Shown: piece by piece, positions 33,970 through 41,806 of the stretch | Layout: each line of letters opens with the position of its first letter | Position numbering within the stretch: the first letter of the stretch is position 1 | Source: Microbacterium oleivorans | GTDB taxonomy: Bacteria; Actinomycetota; Actinomycetes; Actinomycetales; Microbacteriaceae | Reading direction: 5' to 3' | Assembly: GCF_001644225.1 (NCBI RefSeq) | Contig: NZ_LSTV01000005.1 | Coordinates: 543-64,542, forward strand | Length of the DNA stretch: 64,000 bases | Notes under the pieces: generated by a model | Told to the model about the DNA's origin: nothing | Databases searched by the model: none | Seen by the model: only the letters and a program-made list of their open reading frames with translations | Position numbers and translations under genes: made by a program

Positions 33970-35082
33970 GTGGCCTCGACTCCCACCGATCCCTACTCCG
34001 CTGCCGGCGTCGACACCGCGGCGGGGGATCTCGCCGTCGAGTTGATGAAATCGGCCGTCCGTCGCACCCAGGGCCCCGAAGTCCTCGGCGGCGTCGGCGG
34101 TTTCGCCGGCCTCTTCGACGCCTCGGCCCTCCTCGGGTACACGAAGCCCCTGCTCGCGACCTCGACCGACGGCGTCGGCACGAAGGTCGCCATCGCGCAG
34201 GCCCTCGACAAGCACGACACGATCGGCCAGGACCTCGTCGGCATGGTCGTCGACGACATCGTCGTGGTCGGCGCGAAGCCGCTCTTCTTGACGGACTACA
34301 TCGCGACGGGCAAGGTCTTCCCCGAGCGCATCGCCGACATCGTCCGCGGCATCGCCGACGGCTGCGCCGCGACCGGCACGGCGCTCGTCGGCGGCGAGAC
34401 GGCCGAGCACCCGGGCCTGCTCGGCGTCAACGACTACGACGTCGCGGGAGCGGCGACGGGAGTGGTCGAAGCGGATGCCGTCCTCGGCGCCGACCGGGTG
34501 CGTTCGGGCGACGTCGTGCTGGCGCTCGCCTCGAGCGGTCCCCACTCCAACGGCTACTCGCTGATCCGCCACATCATCGCGAACGCCGGCATCGGGTACG
34601 GCGACAACGCCGCCGACTTCGGTCGCACGTGGGGCGAGGAGCTCCTCGAGCCGACGCGCCTCTACACGTCGCCGCTGCTGCGCGCGATCGACGCGCACCC
34701 GGGCGCCATCCACTCCCTCAGCCACGTCACCGGCGGCGGCATCGCGGCCAACCTCGCCCGCGTGCTGCCCGTCGGCACGTGGGTCGACGTCGACCGCGCC
34801 ACGTGGTCGCCCCCTCCCGTCTTCCGCGTCCTCGCCGACATCGGCGGGCTGTCGCTCGAGCAGACCGAGGGCACCTGGAACCTCGGCATCGGCTTCCTCG
34901 CCGTCGTGTCGGCCGAGGCCGCCGACGCCGCGGCATCCACCCTCTCCGCGGAGGGCATCCACACCTGGCAGGTCGGGACGGTGTCGGATGCGGCACTGCC
35001 GGCCGGCGACTACGAGCAGGGCGCGAAGGGCGTCGACGGCGGCGCGGTCCGTCTCGTCGGCTCCTACGCAGAAACGGACTGA
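33970..35082 (+). CDS. purM: Phosphoribosylformylglycinamidine cyclo-ligase
   Basis: 370 aa AIR synthetase, step five of purine synthesis. Motifs: STDGVGTKVAIAQALDKHDTIG, GMVVDDIVVVGAKPLF, ALVGGETAEHPGL, and HVTGGGIAANLARVLP. GTG 33970 is chosen because of the -10 hexamer 6 bases upstream; GTG 33964 is also in frame. purF follows after 9 bases, so the two form one operon. Confidence 0.95.
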   Translation: MASTPTDPYSAAGVDTAAGDLAVELMKSAVRRTQGPEVLGGVGGFAGLFDASALLGYTKPLLATSTDGVGTKVAIAQALDKHDTIGQDLVGMVVDDIVVVGAKPLFLTDYIATGKVFPERIADIVRGIADGCAATGTALVGGETAEHPGLLGVNDYDVAGAATGVVEADAVLGADRVRSGDVVLALASSGPHSNGYSLIRHIIANAGIGYGDNAADFGRTWGEELLEPTRLYTSPLLRAIDAHPGAIHSLSHVTGGGIAANLARVLPVGTWVDVDRATWSPPPVFRVLADIGGLSLEQTEGTWNLGIGFLAVVSAEAADAAASTLSAEGIHTWQVGTVSDAALPAGDYEQGAKGVDGGAVRLVGSYAETD

Positions 35083-35091
35083 GCTACACCC

Positions 35092-36555
35092 ATGTGCGGA
35101 ATCGTCGGCGTCGTCGGACAGGGACCCGCCAACCAGGAGGTCTACGACGCACTGCTGCTGCTGCAGCACCGCGGGCAGGACTCGACCGGCATCGCGACAG
35201 CGGAGTCGAGTGGCATCTTCCACATCGCGAAGAACCGCGGGATGGTGCGCGAGGCGTTCCGCACCCGTGACATGCGCTCGCTCCTCGGCACGATCGGCCT
35301 CGGCCACGTCCGGTACGCGACGAAGGGGACCGCCTCGAACGAGGAGGAGGCGCAGCCGTTCTACGTGAACGCCCCGTACGGCATCGTCCTCGTCCACAAC
35401 GGCAACCTCACGAACACGCGCGAGCTCACCGAGGAGCTCTTCCGCACCGACCGCCGCCACCTCAACACGAGCTCCGACACCGAGCTGCTCGTCAACGTCC
35501 TCGCGAACGAGCTGCAGGCCGTCATCTCGGGGCTCGAGCTCGACCACGAGCAGATCTTCGAGGCCGTCACGCGCGTGCACCAGCGCGTGGAGGGCTCGTA
35601 CGCCGCCATCGCCCTGATCGCCGGGTACGGTCTGCTCGCCTTCCGCGACCCCTTCGGCATCCGTCCGCTGATCCTCGGCACCCGCCGGGCCGAGAACGGC
35701 CGGTACGAGTGGACCGTAGCCTCCGAGTCGCTCGTCCTCGAGAACGGCGGCTTCGAGGTCGTCCGCGACGTCGAGCCCGGCGAGGCGGTCTTCATCGATC
35801 TCGACGGCAACCTCTTCACGAAGCAGTGCGCGCCGAACCCGAAGCTCGTGCCCTGCTCGTTCGAGTACGTCTACCTCGCCCGTCCCGACTCGGTCATGAA
35901 CGGCATCTCGGTCTACGAGGCCCGCCTCCGCATGGGCGAGCGCCTCGCCGACACGATCGCGAAGTACACCCCCGAGGGTTCGATCGACGTCGTCATGCCG
36001 ATCCCGGACTCCTCACGTCCCGCCGCGATGCAGGTCGCGCGCAAGCTGGGCATCGAGTACCGCGAGGGCTTCTACAAGAACCGCTACATCGGCCGGACGT
36101 TCATCATGCCGGGCCAGGCGATCCGCAAGAAGAGCGTGCGCCAGAAGCTCAACGCGATGTCGACCGAGTTCAAGGGCAAGAACGTCCTCCTCATCGACGA
36201 CTCGATCGTGCGCGGCACCACCTCGCGCGAGATCATCCAGATGGCACGGGATGCCGGGGCCACCTCGGTGACGTTCGCCTCGGCCGCCCCTCCCATCCGC
36301 TTCCCGCACGTGTACGGCATCAACATGCCCTCGCGTCACGAGCTCGTTGCGTACAACCGGACGATCCCCGAAATCGCCGAGGAGCTCGGGTGCGACTACC
36401 TCGTGTACCAGGAGATCGACGACCTGAAGGCGGCGATCCTCGAGGGTGCGCCCGACGTCGAGGACCTCGACATGAGCTGCTTCGACGGTCGGTACGTCAC
36501 CGGCACGGTGAGCGACGAGTACCTCGCGTGGGTCGAAGGCACCCAGGAGTCCTGA
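35092..36555 (+). CDS. purF: Amidophosphoribosyltransferase
   Basis: 487 aa, the committing enzyme of purine synthesis. After Met removal Cys2 (MCGIVGVVGQ) is the N-terminal nucleophile of the glutaminase domain (residues 2-235). The C-terminal phosphoribosyltransferase domain has VLLIDDSIVRGTTSRE at about 365-380 as PRPP loop and IPDSSRPAA. It is unusual in the window only in that the purine genes are scattered; purM-purF pairing itself is common in actinobacteria. Confidence 0.96.
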   Translation: MCGIVGVVGQGPANQEVYDALLLLQHRGQDSTGIATAESSGIFHIAKNRGMVREAFRTRDMRSLLGTIGLGHVRYATKGTASNEEEAQPFYVNAPYGIVLVHNGNLTNTRELTEELFRTDRRHLNTSSDTELLVNVLANELQAVISGLELDHEQIFEAVTRVHQRVEGSYAAIALIAGYGLLAFRDPFGIRPLILGTRRAENGRYEWTVASESLVLENGGFEVVRDVEPGEAVFIDLDGNLFTKQCAPNPKLVPCSFEYVYLARPDSVMNGISVYEARLRMGERLADTIAKYTPEGSIDVVMPIPDSSRPAAMQVARKLGIEYREGFYKNRYIGRTFIMPGQAIRKKSVRQKLNAMSTEFKGKNVLLIDDSIVRGTTSREIIQMARDAGATSVTFASAAPPIRFPHVYGINMPSRHELVAYNRTIPEIAEELGCDYLVYQEIDDLKAAILEGAPDVEDLDMSCFDGRYVTGTVSDEYLAWVEGTQES

Positions 36556-36561
36556 GCCGCC

Positions 36562-36567
36562 TAGGCT
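36562..36567 (+). promoter_or_regulatory. -10 element of the MFS gene
   Basis: TAGGCT, 6 bases before GTG 36574 and only 6 bases after the purF stop, so the transporter has its own promoter. Confidence 0.55.
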
Positions 36568-36573
36568 GAATCG

Positions 36574-37806
36574 GTGACGTCCCCCGATCCCCTCGCCGTG
36601 CGTCGGGGTCGGATCCTCGCCCTCGTCGGCATCGTCCTGCTCGCGTTCTCGCTGCGCTCGGCGGTCGCGTCGCTCTCGCCGCTGTTCGATGCGATCGGCG
36701 AGGACTTCGTCCTTCCCGCCGCGGTGCTCGGCCTGATCGGGACCGTGCCCCCGCTGTGCTTCGCGGTGTTCGGCCTCCTCGCCTCGGGGTTCGAGCGCCG
36801 CTTCGGGCTCGAGCGGACCACGCTCGTCGCACTCGGCGCCGTCGCCCTCGGCTTGGTGGCGCGCGCCGCCGCCGGCGACGCGTACGGGCTGCTGCTCGGC
36901 TCGGCGCTCGTGTTCGCCGGGGTCGGGGTCGGCAACGTGCTCCTGCCCGCGCTGGTCAAGAAGTACTTCCCCGACCGCATCGGCCTGATGACCACGGTCT
37001 ACTCGACGATGATGGCGATCTCGACCTTCGTGCCTCCGCTGGTCGCGGTGCCCGTGGCGGATGCCGCGGGGTGGCGCACGTCGCTGGGGCTCTGGGCGGT
37101 CTTCGCCCTGGCCGGGCTCGCCCCCTGGATCGTGCTCGCGCTGCGCGCCCGCCGCGCCGCCCTCGCCGAGGTGGACCTCGAACCCGTGAGCACACGCGTG
37201 TTCGGGCGGATGTGGCGGTTGCCCACCGCCTGGGCGCTCGCCGTCACCTTCTTCGTCTCGAGCGCCGTCGCCTACACGTCGTTCGCGTGGCTGCCGAAGA
37301 TCCTCGTCGACACGGCGGGCGTGACGCCGCAGGTCGCCGGCACGCTGCTGTCGCTCTTCGCGCTGATCGGGCTGCCCGCGTCGCTCGTCGTGCCGGTGCT
37401 CGTCGCCCGGCGGGGCGTCGTGCTGCCGCTGTTCATCGTCGCCTCGGCCTCGGGGGTGCTCGGCGCCGGCGGGCTGCTGGTGGCCCCGGCATCCGCCCCC
37501 TGGCTCTGGGTCGCTCTGCTGGGCATCCTGCCGCTGCTGTTCCCGCTCGTCCTGACGTCCGTCGGGCTGCGCACGCGCACGCACGACGCGACGGTCGCGC
37601 TGAGCTCGTTCGCGCAGAGCCTGGGTTACGGCGTGACGATGCTGATGCCGATCGGGGTCGGCCTCATCCACGATGCGACGGGATCATGGACGGTGCCGCT
37701 GGTCATGCTCCTCGCGATCTCACTGCTCGCCGTGCCGGCGGGCGTCGTGATCGCGCGACGGAAGACGGTCGAACAGGAGTGGGAACAGCGCCACGGTTCG
37801 TGGTGA
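36574..37806 (+). CDS. MFS transporter
   Basis: 410 aa with 12 predicted helices. The N-terminus LALVGIVLLAFSLRSAVASLSPLFDAIGEDF and GTVPPLCFAVFGLLASGFERRFG resemble the CynX/NimT branch of the major facilitator superfamily, which includes cyanate and nitroimidazole transport proteins. The substrate cannot be inferred; neighbouring genes give no clue. The GTG start is supported by the promoter spacing. Confidence 0.82.
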   Translation: MTSPDPLAVRRGRILALVGIVLLAFSLRSAVASLSPLFDAIGEDFVLPAAVLGLIGTVPPLCFAVFGLLASGFERRFGLERTTLVALGAVALGLVARAAAGDAYGLLLGSALVFAGVGVGNVLLPALVKKYFPDRIGLMTTVYSTMMAISTFVPPLVAVPVADAAGWRTSLGLWAVFALAGLAPWIVLALRARRAALAEVDLEPVSTRVFGRMWRLPTAWALAVTFFVSSAVAYTSFAWLPKILVDTAGVTPQVAGTLLSLFALIGLPASLVVPVLVARRGVVLPLFIVASASGVLGAGGLLVAPASAPWLWVALLGILPLLFPLVLTSVGLRTRTHDATVALSSFAQSLGYGVTMLMPIGVGLIHDATGSWTVPLVMLLAISLLAVPAGVVIARRKTVEQEWEQRHGSW

Positions 37807-37822
37807 GCGGACGAGCGAGAGG

Positions 37823-38032
37823 TCAGGCCTTCTCGAAGGATGCCGGGGCCGCGGCCGACGGGTCTTCTTCGTCGTCCTCGTCGGCGTACTGGTCGGCCCA
37901 CTTGTCCTCGTACTGCTCGTCACCGGGCGCGCCGAGCTCACGCTCGAGCGCGTTGATGTTCAAGCTGTACGTGTCGTACTTCAGCTCACGGGCGATCTTG
38001 GTGTTCTTCGCCTTTTGACGGCCACGCCCCAT
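37823..38032 (-). CDS. DUF3073 protein
   Basis: 69 aa. MGRGRQKAKNTKIARELKYDTYSLNINALERELG is the hallmark of the actinobacterial DUF3073 family, followed by an acidic tail with two YEDKWADQYADE-like turns. Function unknown. AGGGGG lies 7 bases before ATG 38032. Convergent with the MFS gene. Confidence 0.88.
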   Translation of the reverse strand: MGRGRQKAKNTKIARELKYDTYSLNINALERELGAPGDEQYEDKWADQYADEDDEEDPSAAAPASFEKA

Positions 38033-38178
38033 GCGTAACCCCCTCATTTCACGAGTGCGGGCTTGGTCCGGCAGCCCGACGAGTCACAGTCCGGCAGTGG
38101 CCGGGAAGAGTAGCATTCAGGGTACCACGGAGCGTTCCCACCGCCCTCGCGGCGGGGATCCAGGAAGGGTGATCCGAC

Positions 38179-38739
38179 ATGTCCGATGCCGTATCGCAGC
38201 CGCAGACCCGCCGTCCGCATCGCCCCGTGATCGCGGGGATCGTGCCCGGGCAGCCGGCCCGCGTCCTCCGCGAAGCCGCGCAGTACGCCCGGCTCCACGG
38301 CGCCGCCCTGCTGATCGCCCACGTCGACATCACCCGGTTCGTCTCGTACGAGGATCCCGACGGCTACGTCCACACGGCGCCGATCAACCTCGACGCGATC
38401 CCGAGCGAGGCGCTCGAGGCCCAGCTGCGCGACCAGGCCACCGCGGCGCTGTCGGGCATCGACGTCGCGTGGTCGCTCGAGATGCTGGCGGGCGACCCGG
38501 CGCTGGCGATGAAGGACCTCGCCGAGCGCACCGAGGCGCGTCTCATCGTCGTCGGCACGCGCAAGCGCGGCATCGGCGACTCGATCCGGGAGTTCTTCAC
38601 GGGGTCGGTCGCGGCACGCCTCGCGCACCGGCAGCCGCGCCCCGTCCTCGTCGTCCCCCTGGGGGAGCCCGTGAAGGACGACGAGGACCCGTGGCGCGAC
38701 CGGCAGGACTGGCCCGAGGAGCTCTGGCCCGGCGGCTGA
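38179..38739 (+). CDS. Universal stress protein
   Basis: 186 aa single UspA domain. The ATP-binding pattern GTRKRGIGDSIREFFTGSVAARL near residues 133-155 matches G-2X-G-9X-G(S/T). It has a proline-rich lead and an extra C-terminal 25 residues rich in Asp/Trp/Pro. GGAAGGG precedes ATG 38179. Its stop is 1 base from the convergent PadR stop. Confidence 0.85.
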   Translation: MSDAVSQPQTRRPHRPVIAGIVPGQPARVLREAAQYARLHGAALLIAHVDITRFVSYEDPDGYVHTAPINLDAIPSEALEAQLRDQATAALSGIDVAWSLEMLAGDPALAMKDLAERTEARLIVVGTRKRGIGDSIREFFTGSVAARLAHRQPRPVLVVPLGEPVKDDEDPWRDRQDWPEELWPGG

Positions 38740-38740
38740 G

Positions 38741-39343
38741 TCAGCTGCGCATCGCGCGCCGGACGGCCTCGGCCGTCTCGTCGAGCGCGGTCTTCAGGTC
38801 GTCGACGACGGATGCCGCGAGGTCGCCGCCGCGGGCGACGTGACCGCGCAGGTCGGCTCGCAGACCGGCACGGAACTCGGCGAGCAGCTCGTCGGCCCGT
38901 CGCACCTGCTCGCGTGCCGCCGCGCGTGGGTCGGCAGATGAGGGCGCCGCGGGTCGGCTCGGCGCAGCGGATGCCGCGGCCAGGTCGGCCTGCAGGCTGC
39001 GCATGGCCTCCCGCACGCCCGCGCGCACCTCGTCGGCGATGAGACGGACGCTGTCCGCGAGGCCGGCCTCGATACCCGCGAGGTCGCCCGAGCGCGACGC
39101 CACTTCGGCGCGACCGGCATCCGTGATCTCGTAGACGGTCTTGCGGCCGTCGACGGTCTTGGTGACGAGACCGTCCTCCTCGAGCTTCGAGAGGCGGGGG
39201 TAGATCGTGCCGGCGCTGGGGGTGTACGTGCCGCCGGTGCGGTCGGACAGTGCCTGCATGAGGTCGTACCCGTGGCGCGGCGCCTCGTCGAGCAGACTCA
39301 GCAGGTAGAGGCGCAGGTCGCCGTGGGAGAAGACGGGGGGCAT
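38741..39343 (-). CDS. PadR-family regulator of the DUF4097 operon
   Basis: 200 aa. The winged helix is MPPVFSHGDLRLYLLSLLDEAPRHGYDLMQALSDRTGGTYTPSAGTIYPRLSKLEEDGLVTKT (residues 1-63), followed by a long helical C-terminal part (70-200). ATG 39343 is one base after the stop of the DUF4097 gene, so it is second in that operon and probably represses it through the inverted repeats upstream of 40196. The signal is unknown. Confidence 0.87.
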   Translation of the reverse strand: MPPVFSHGDLRLYLLSLLDEAPRHGYDLMQALSDRTGGTYTPSAGTIYPRLSKLEEDGLVTKTVDGRKTVYEITDAGRAEVASRSGDLAGIEAGLADSVRLIADEVRAGVREAMRSLQADLAAASAAPSRPAAPSSADPRAAAREQVRRADELLAEFRAGLRADLRGHVARGGDLAASVVDDLKTALDETAEAVRRAMRS

Positions 39344-39344
39344 C

Positions 39345-40196
39345 TCAGTACTCCTCTGCCGCGGGGGCCGGGTCGGTGATCGACGAGGCGACGCGTCGGA
39401 TGACGGAGACGTCGCCCGAGACGGTGTTGGCGCGGACCTCCGCGAACGAGCCGCTGAGCTCGCCCACCGATCCGGAGTACGTCGAGCCGATCCCGCTCTG
39501 GGACCGGTCGATCCCGTCGACGCTCAGCTTCCCGCTGACCGTGCGCAGGGTGTACTTCGCCGCCACGGCCTCGTCGAGGCGCAGGGTCGCGGCGCCGCTG
39601 ACCGTGTTGAACGAGACGTTCTGGGTGGGTCCGGCCGAGTCGATGAGGACGGCGCCGCTGACGGTGTCGGCGTACGCGGTGCGGATCGTGCCGGCCGCGG
39701 TGATCGCGCCCGAGACCGCGTTGGCGTTGAGCGTGCCGGTGAGGTCGCGCATCTGCACGTCGCCCGAGACCGAGTTCACCGTCACGTCGCCGGTCAGGCC
39801 GTCGACGATGATGTCACCCGACACGGTGTTGAGCTTCGCGTCGGTGACGAGCCCCGCCACGAGCGCGCTCGCGCTGACGACGCCGAGGGTGAGGGCGATC
39901 TCGCGCGGAACCGCGATGCTCACCTCCGCCTGCGGTCCGCCGCTGCCGAAGTTGCGGAACGACGACAGGAAGTTGTCCCAGCGCAGCTGTGCGTGGTCGA
40001 TCTCCACTGCACCGTCACGGGCTTCGATGCGCAGTTCCTTCTGCGTGACGGAGTGCACTTCGATGCGGACGCCGGGCTCGTCGTGGGCGACGACGTCGAT
40101 CTGTCCGCCGACGAGTCCCACCTTGAGTCGACGGATGCCGTCGAGGTCGATGACGCGGGTCTCCCCGGGCTGGACCAGCCACTTCTCGAGAGTCAT
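39345..40196 (-). CDS. DUF4097 beta-strand-repeat protein
   Basis: 283 aa. After about 100 residues the sequence cycles through short repeats containing (N/T)xVSG: LNTVSGDIIVDGL, VNSVSGDVQMRDL, ANAVSGAITAAG, ADTVSGAVLIDS, FNTVSGAATLRL, LRTVSGKLSVDG, ANTVSGDVSVIR. These form a right-handed beta solenoid as in DUF4097/LiaX-like proteins linked to envelope-stress systems. No signal peptide or helix is seen, so it is probably cytosolic. GGAGA precedes ATG 40196. Transcribed with the PadR gene. Confidence 0.85.
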   Translation of the reverse strand: MTLEKWLVQPGETRVIDLDGIRRLKVGLVGGQIDVVAHDEPGVRIEVHSVTQKELRIEARDGAVEIDHAQLRWDNFLSSFRNFGSGGPQAEVSIAVPREIALTLGVVSASALVAGLVTDAKLNTVSGDIIVDGLTGDVTVNSVSGDVQMRDLTGTLNANAVSGAITAAGTIRTAYADTVSGAVLIDSAGPTQNVSFNTVSGAATLRLDEAVAAKYTLRTVSGKLSVDGIDRSQSGIGSTYSGSVGELSGSFAEVRANTVSGDVSVIRRVASSITDPAPAAEEY

Positions 40197-40224
40197 GTTG
40201 TCTCCTGCGGTCGATCGCGAATCA

Positions 40225-40263
40225 AGATATATCGCGTTGCAGGTACGGTAACACGATATATCT
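40225..40263 (-). promoter_or_regulatory. Paired operator of the PadR/DUF4097 operon
   Basis: AGATATATCG (40225-40234) and CGATATATCT (40254-40263) are exact inverted copies. The flanking bases extend the symmetry: 40226-40240 and 40248-40262 match in 13 of 15 positions. AT-rich islands like these stand out in 70% GC DNA. It lies 29-67 bases before the DUF4097 ATG, the expected promoter zone. Confidence 0.75.
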
Positions 40264-40294
40264 CGAGTTGTCGAGACCCCTGTGCGGCGAGCAC

Positions 40295-40325
40295 TTGACC
40301 TTGACGCTGCGTCAACTTTTAGCGT
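40295..40325 (+). promoter_or_regulatory. MerR-type promoter of the tipA-like gene
   Basis: -35 TTGACC (40295-40300) and -10 TAGCGT (40320-40325) are separated by 19 bp, the long spacer characteristic of MerR-family targets. The spacer holds a perfect dyad TTGACG-CTG-CGTCAA (40301-40315). Seven bases separate the -10 from ATG 40333, so the mRNA is leaderless and autoregulated. Confidence 0.85.
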
Positions 40326-40332
40326 GGTCGTC

Positions 40333-41091
40333 ATGACGCGCGAATGGTCGATCCAGGAACTCGCCCGCCTGGCGGGGACGACGAGCCGCACCCTGCGCCA
40401 CTACGACCAGGTCGGACTCCTGCCGCCGACGCGGACGGGCACCGGGGGCTACCGGTTCTACGACGCCGCCGCCCTGCGCCGCCTGCAGCACATCTTGCTG
40501 CTGCGCGAGCTCGGACTGGGTCTGCCACGCATCGCCGAGGTCCTCGCCGAGGACGTCGACGAGACCGCGGCGCTGGCCACCCACCTGGGCTGGCTCGAGA
40601 CCGAACGCGCGCGCATCGACCGGCAGATCGCCGCCGTCGCATCGACCCTCGACGCGAGGAGAAGAGGAGAGGAACCCATGGCCGAGAACATGTTCGACGG
40701 CTTCGACCACACCGTGCACCGGGAGGAGGTCACCGAACGCTGGGGCGCCGACGCGTACGCGCGCTCCGACGCCTGGTGGCGCGGGATGTCGGCCGACGAG
40801 AAGAAGGGCTGGATGGAGCGCAGCGCGCAGCTGACCTCCGACTGGAGCGACGCGGCGGGCCGCGGCATCCGTCCCGATTCCGACGAGGCGCAGGAGCTCG
40901 CCGCGCGGCACATCGCGTGGCTGCAGAGCATCCCCGGAACGCCCGCCGCCGACGGCGGCGACCTCCGCGGCTACGTGCTCGGCCTCGCCGACATGTACGT
41001 GGCCGACGACCGCTTCGGCGCGAACTACGGCGGCGCTGCGGGCGCGACGTTCGTCCGCGACGCGCTCCGCCACCACCTCGACCGGTCGTGA
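40333..41091 (+). CDS. TipA-like MerR regulator with TipAS drug-recognition domain
   Basis: 252 aa. The N-terminal MerR domain (WSIQELARLAGTTSRTLRHYDQVGLLPPTRTGTGGYRFYD, residues 4-44) is followed by a dimerisation coil to about 110. The C-terminal TipAS domain (116-252) begins MAENMFDGFDHTVHREEVTERWG and contains the helical EKKGWMERSAQLTSDW, the part that binds thiopeptide-type antibiotics in Streptomyces TipA. It would activate its own promoter by untwisting the 19-bp spacer when a drug binds. A second start inside the gene (ATG 40678) probably gives the drug-binding domain alone. Confidence 0.88.
   Translation: MTREWSIQELARLAGTTSRTLRHYDQVGLLPPTRTGTGGYRFYDAAALRRLQHILLLRELGLGLPRIAEVLAEDVDETAALATHLGWLETERARIDRQIAAVASTLDARRRGEEPMAENMFDGFDHTVHREEVTERWGADAYARSDAWWRGMSADEKKGWMERSAQLTSDWSDAAGRGIRPDSDEAQELAARHIAWLQSIPGTPAADGGDLRGYVLGLADMYVADDRFGANYGGAAGATFVRDALRHHLDRS
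40656..40680 (+). promoter_or_regulatory. Internal ribosome site and start for a TipAS-like short product
   Basis: A purine-rich stretch with GAGGAG and AGAGGA lies before an in-frame ATG at 40678, which begins MAENMFDGF. The resulting protein (40678-41091, 137 aa) would be only the drug-binding domain, as in Streptomyces tipA, where TipAS is made from an internal start. Confidence 0.65.
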
Positions 41092-41102
41092 GCCGACGTG
41101 AC

Positions 41103-41136
41103 GAGGCCCCCTCGACCGAGATCGGGAGGGGGCCTC
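41103..41136 (+). terminator. Terminator after the tipA-like gene
   Basis: GAGGCCCCCTC and GAGGGGGCCTC form an 11-bp perfect stem; the 12-nt loop has an inner CCGA/TCGG pairing. It starts 11 bases after the stop. No T-run. Confidence 0.75.
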
Positions 41137-41191
41137 GATGCGCTCGTGGGGGCGAGCGCCGCTGACGCGCCTGGGGGTGCGCGTCAGACGA

Positions 41192-41350
41192 TCAGGTGTT
41201 CTTGCGGAGGACTCGCAGCAAGAAGGCGATCAGCGCGATGACACCCACGATGATGGCCACCCAGAGCAGGAACTGGAGACCTTCCGTGATGCCACCCACG
41301 ATCGCCAGCACGATGGCGATCACGATGATGATGATGAGTGCGAGGTTCAT
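41192..41350 (-). CDS. 52-aa hydrophobic membrane peptide
   Basis: MNLALIIIIVIAIVLAIVGG is one long helix, and LLWVAIIVGVIALIAFLL a second; the end RVLRKNT is basic. GGGAG lies 7 bases before ATG 41350. Small hydrophobic proteins of this kind recur in Microbacteriaceae; function unknown. Confidence 0.65.
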   Translation of the reverse strand: MNLALIIIIVIAIVLAIVGGITEGLQFLLWVAIIVGVIALIAFLLRVLRKNT

Positions 41351-41452
41351 TGGAGGCTCCCTCTGTTTGTCTCCGTTGTCCGCCGGAGCGGGGGTGACGC
41401 GGGTGTGCGTCGTACACATTGCTATCAGCGTTCTCTCAGCCGGATGAGGCCC

Positions 41453-41481
41453 TTGACAGGCGCAGCGGCCGGTGACATAAC
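41453..41481 (+). promoter_or_regulatory. Sigma-70-type promoter of the topoisomerase operon
   Basis: TTGACA (41453-41458), 17-bp spacer, CATAAC (41476-41481): the best consensus promoter of the window apart from that of the cellobiose-type operon. It would give a leader of about 48 bases before ATG 41536. Confidence 0.7.
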
Positions 41482-41535
41482 GTGGCCGGACGCGGGCGAT
41501 CCCTGTCCGCGGCGATCATGTGAGGCGGGTGCATC

Positions 41536-41805
41536 ATGCCGGCAGGACGTGGCTCGAACAGCCTGAAGGACCCCGAGCTCTACGAAGAGCTCCGCAAGGA
41601 CGGCGCGTCGAAGGAGAAAGCGGCCCGCATCTCGAACGCGGCCGCGCGCGATGGACGCGGCGCGGTTGGTCGCCGGGGCGGCGAGTCCGGCGATTACGAG
41701 GACTGGACCGTGGCCGACCTCCGCGGACGCGCGAAGGAGCTCGGCATCCGTGGGTACTCCCACGCCCGCAAGGCCGACCTCATCGACATGCTCCGGTCGC
41801 ACTGA
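41536..41805 (+). CDS. Small protein with a Rho-N/SAP-like domain
   Basis: 89 aa. The N-terminal part NSLKDPELYEELRKDGASKEKAARISNAAA is a DUF7218-like motif. The C-terminus DWTVADLRGRAKELGIRGYSHARKADLIDML is a Rho N-terminal/SAP-type helix-extended-helix that usually binds nucleic acid. It is followed after one base by the topoisomerase gene, so a DNA-related role in the same operon is plausible. Confidence 0.8.
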   Translation: MPAGRGSNSLKDPELYEELRKDGASKEKAARISNAAARDGRGAVGRRGGESGDYEDWTVADLRGRAKELGIRGYSHARKADLIDMLRSH

Positions 41806-41806
41806 C

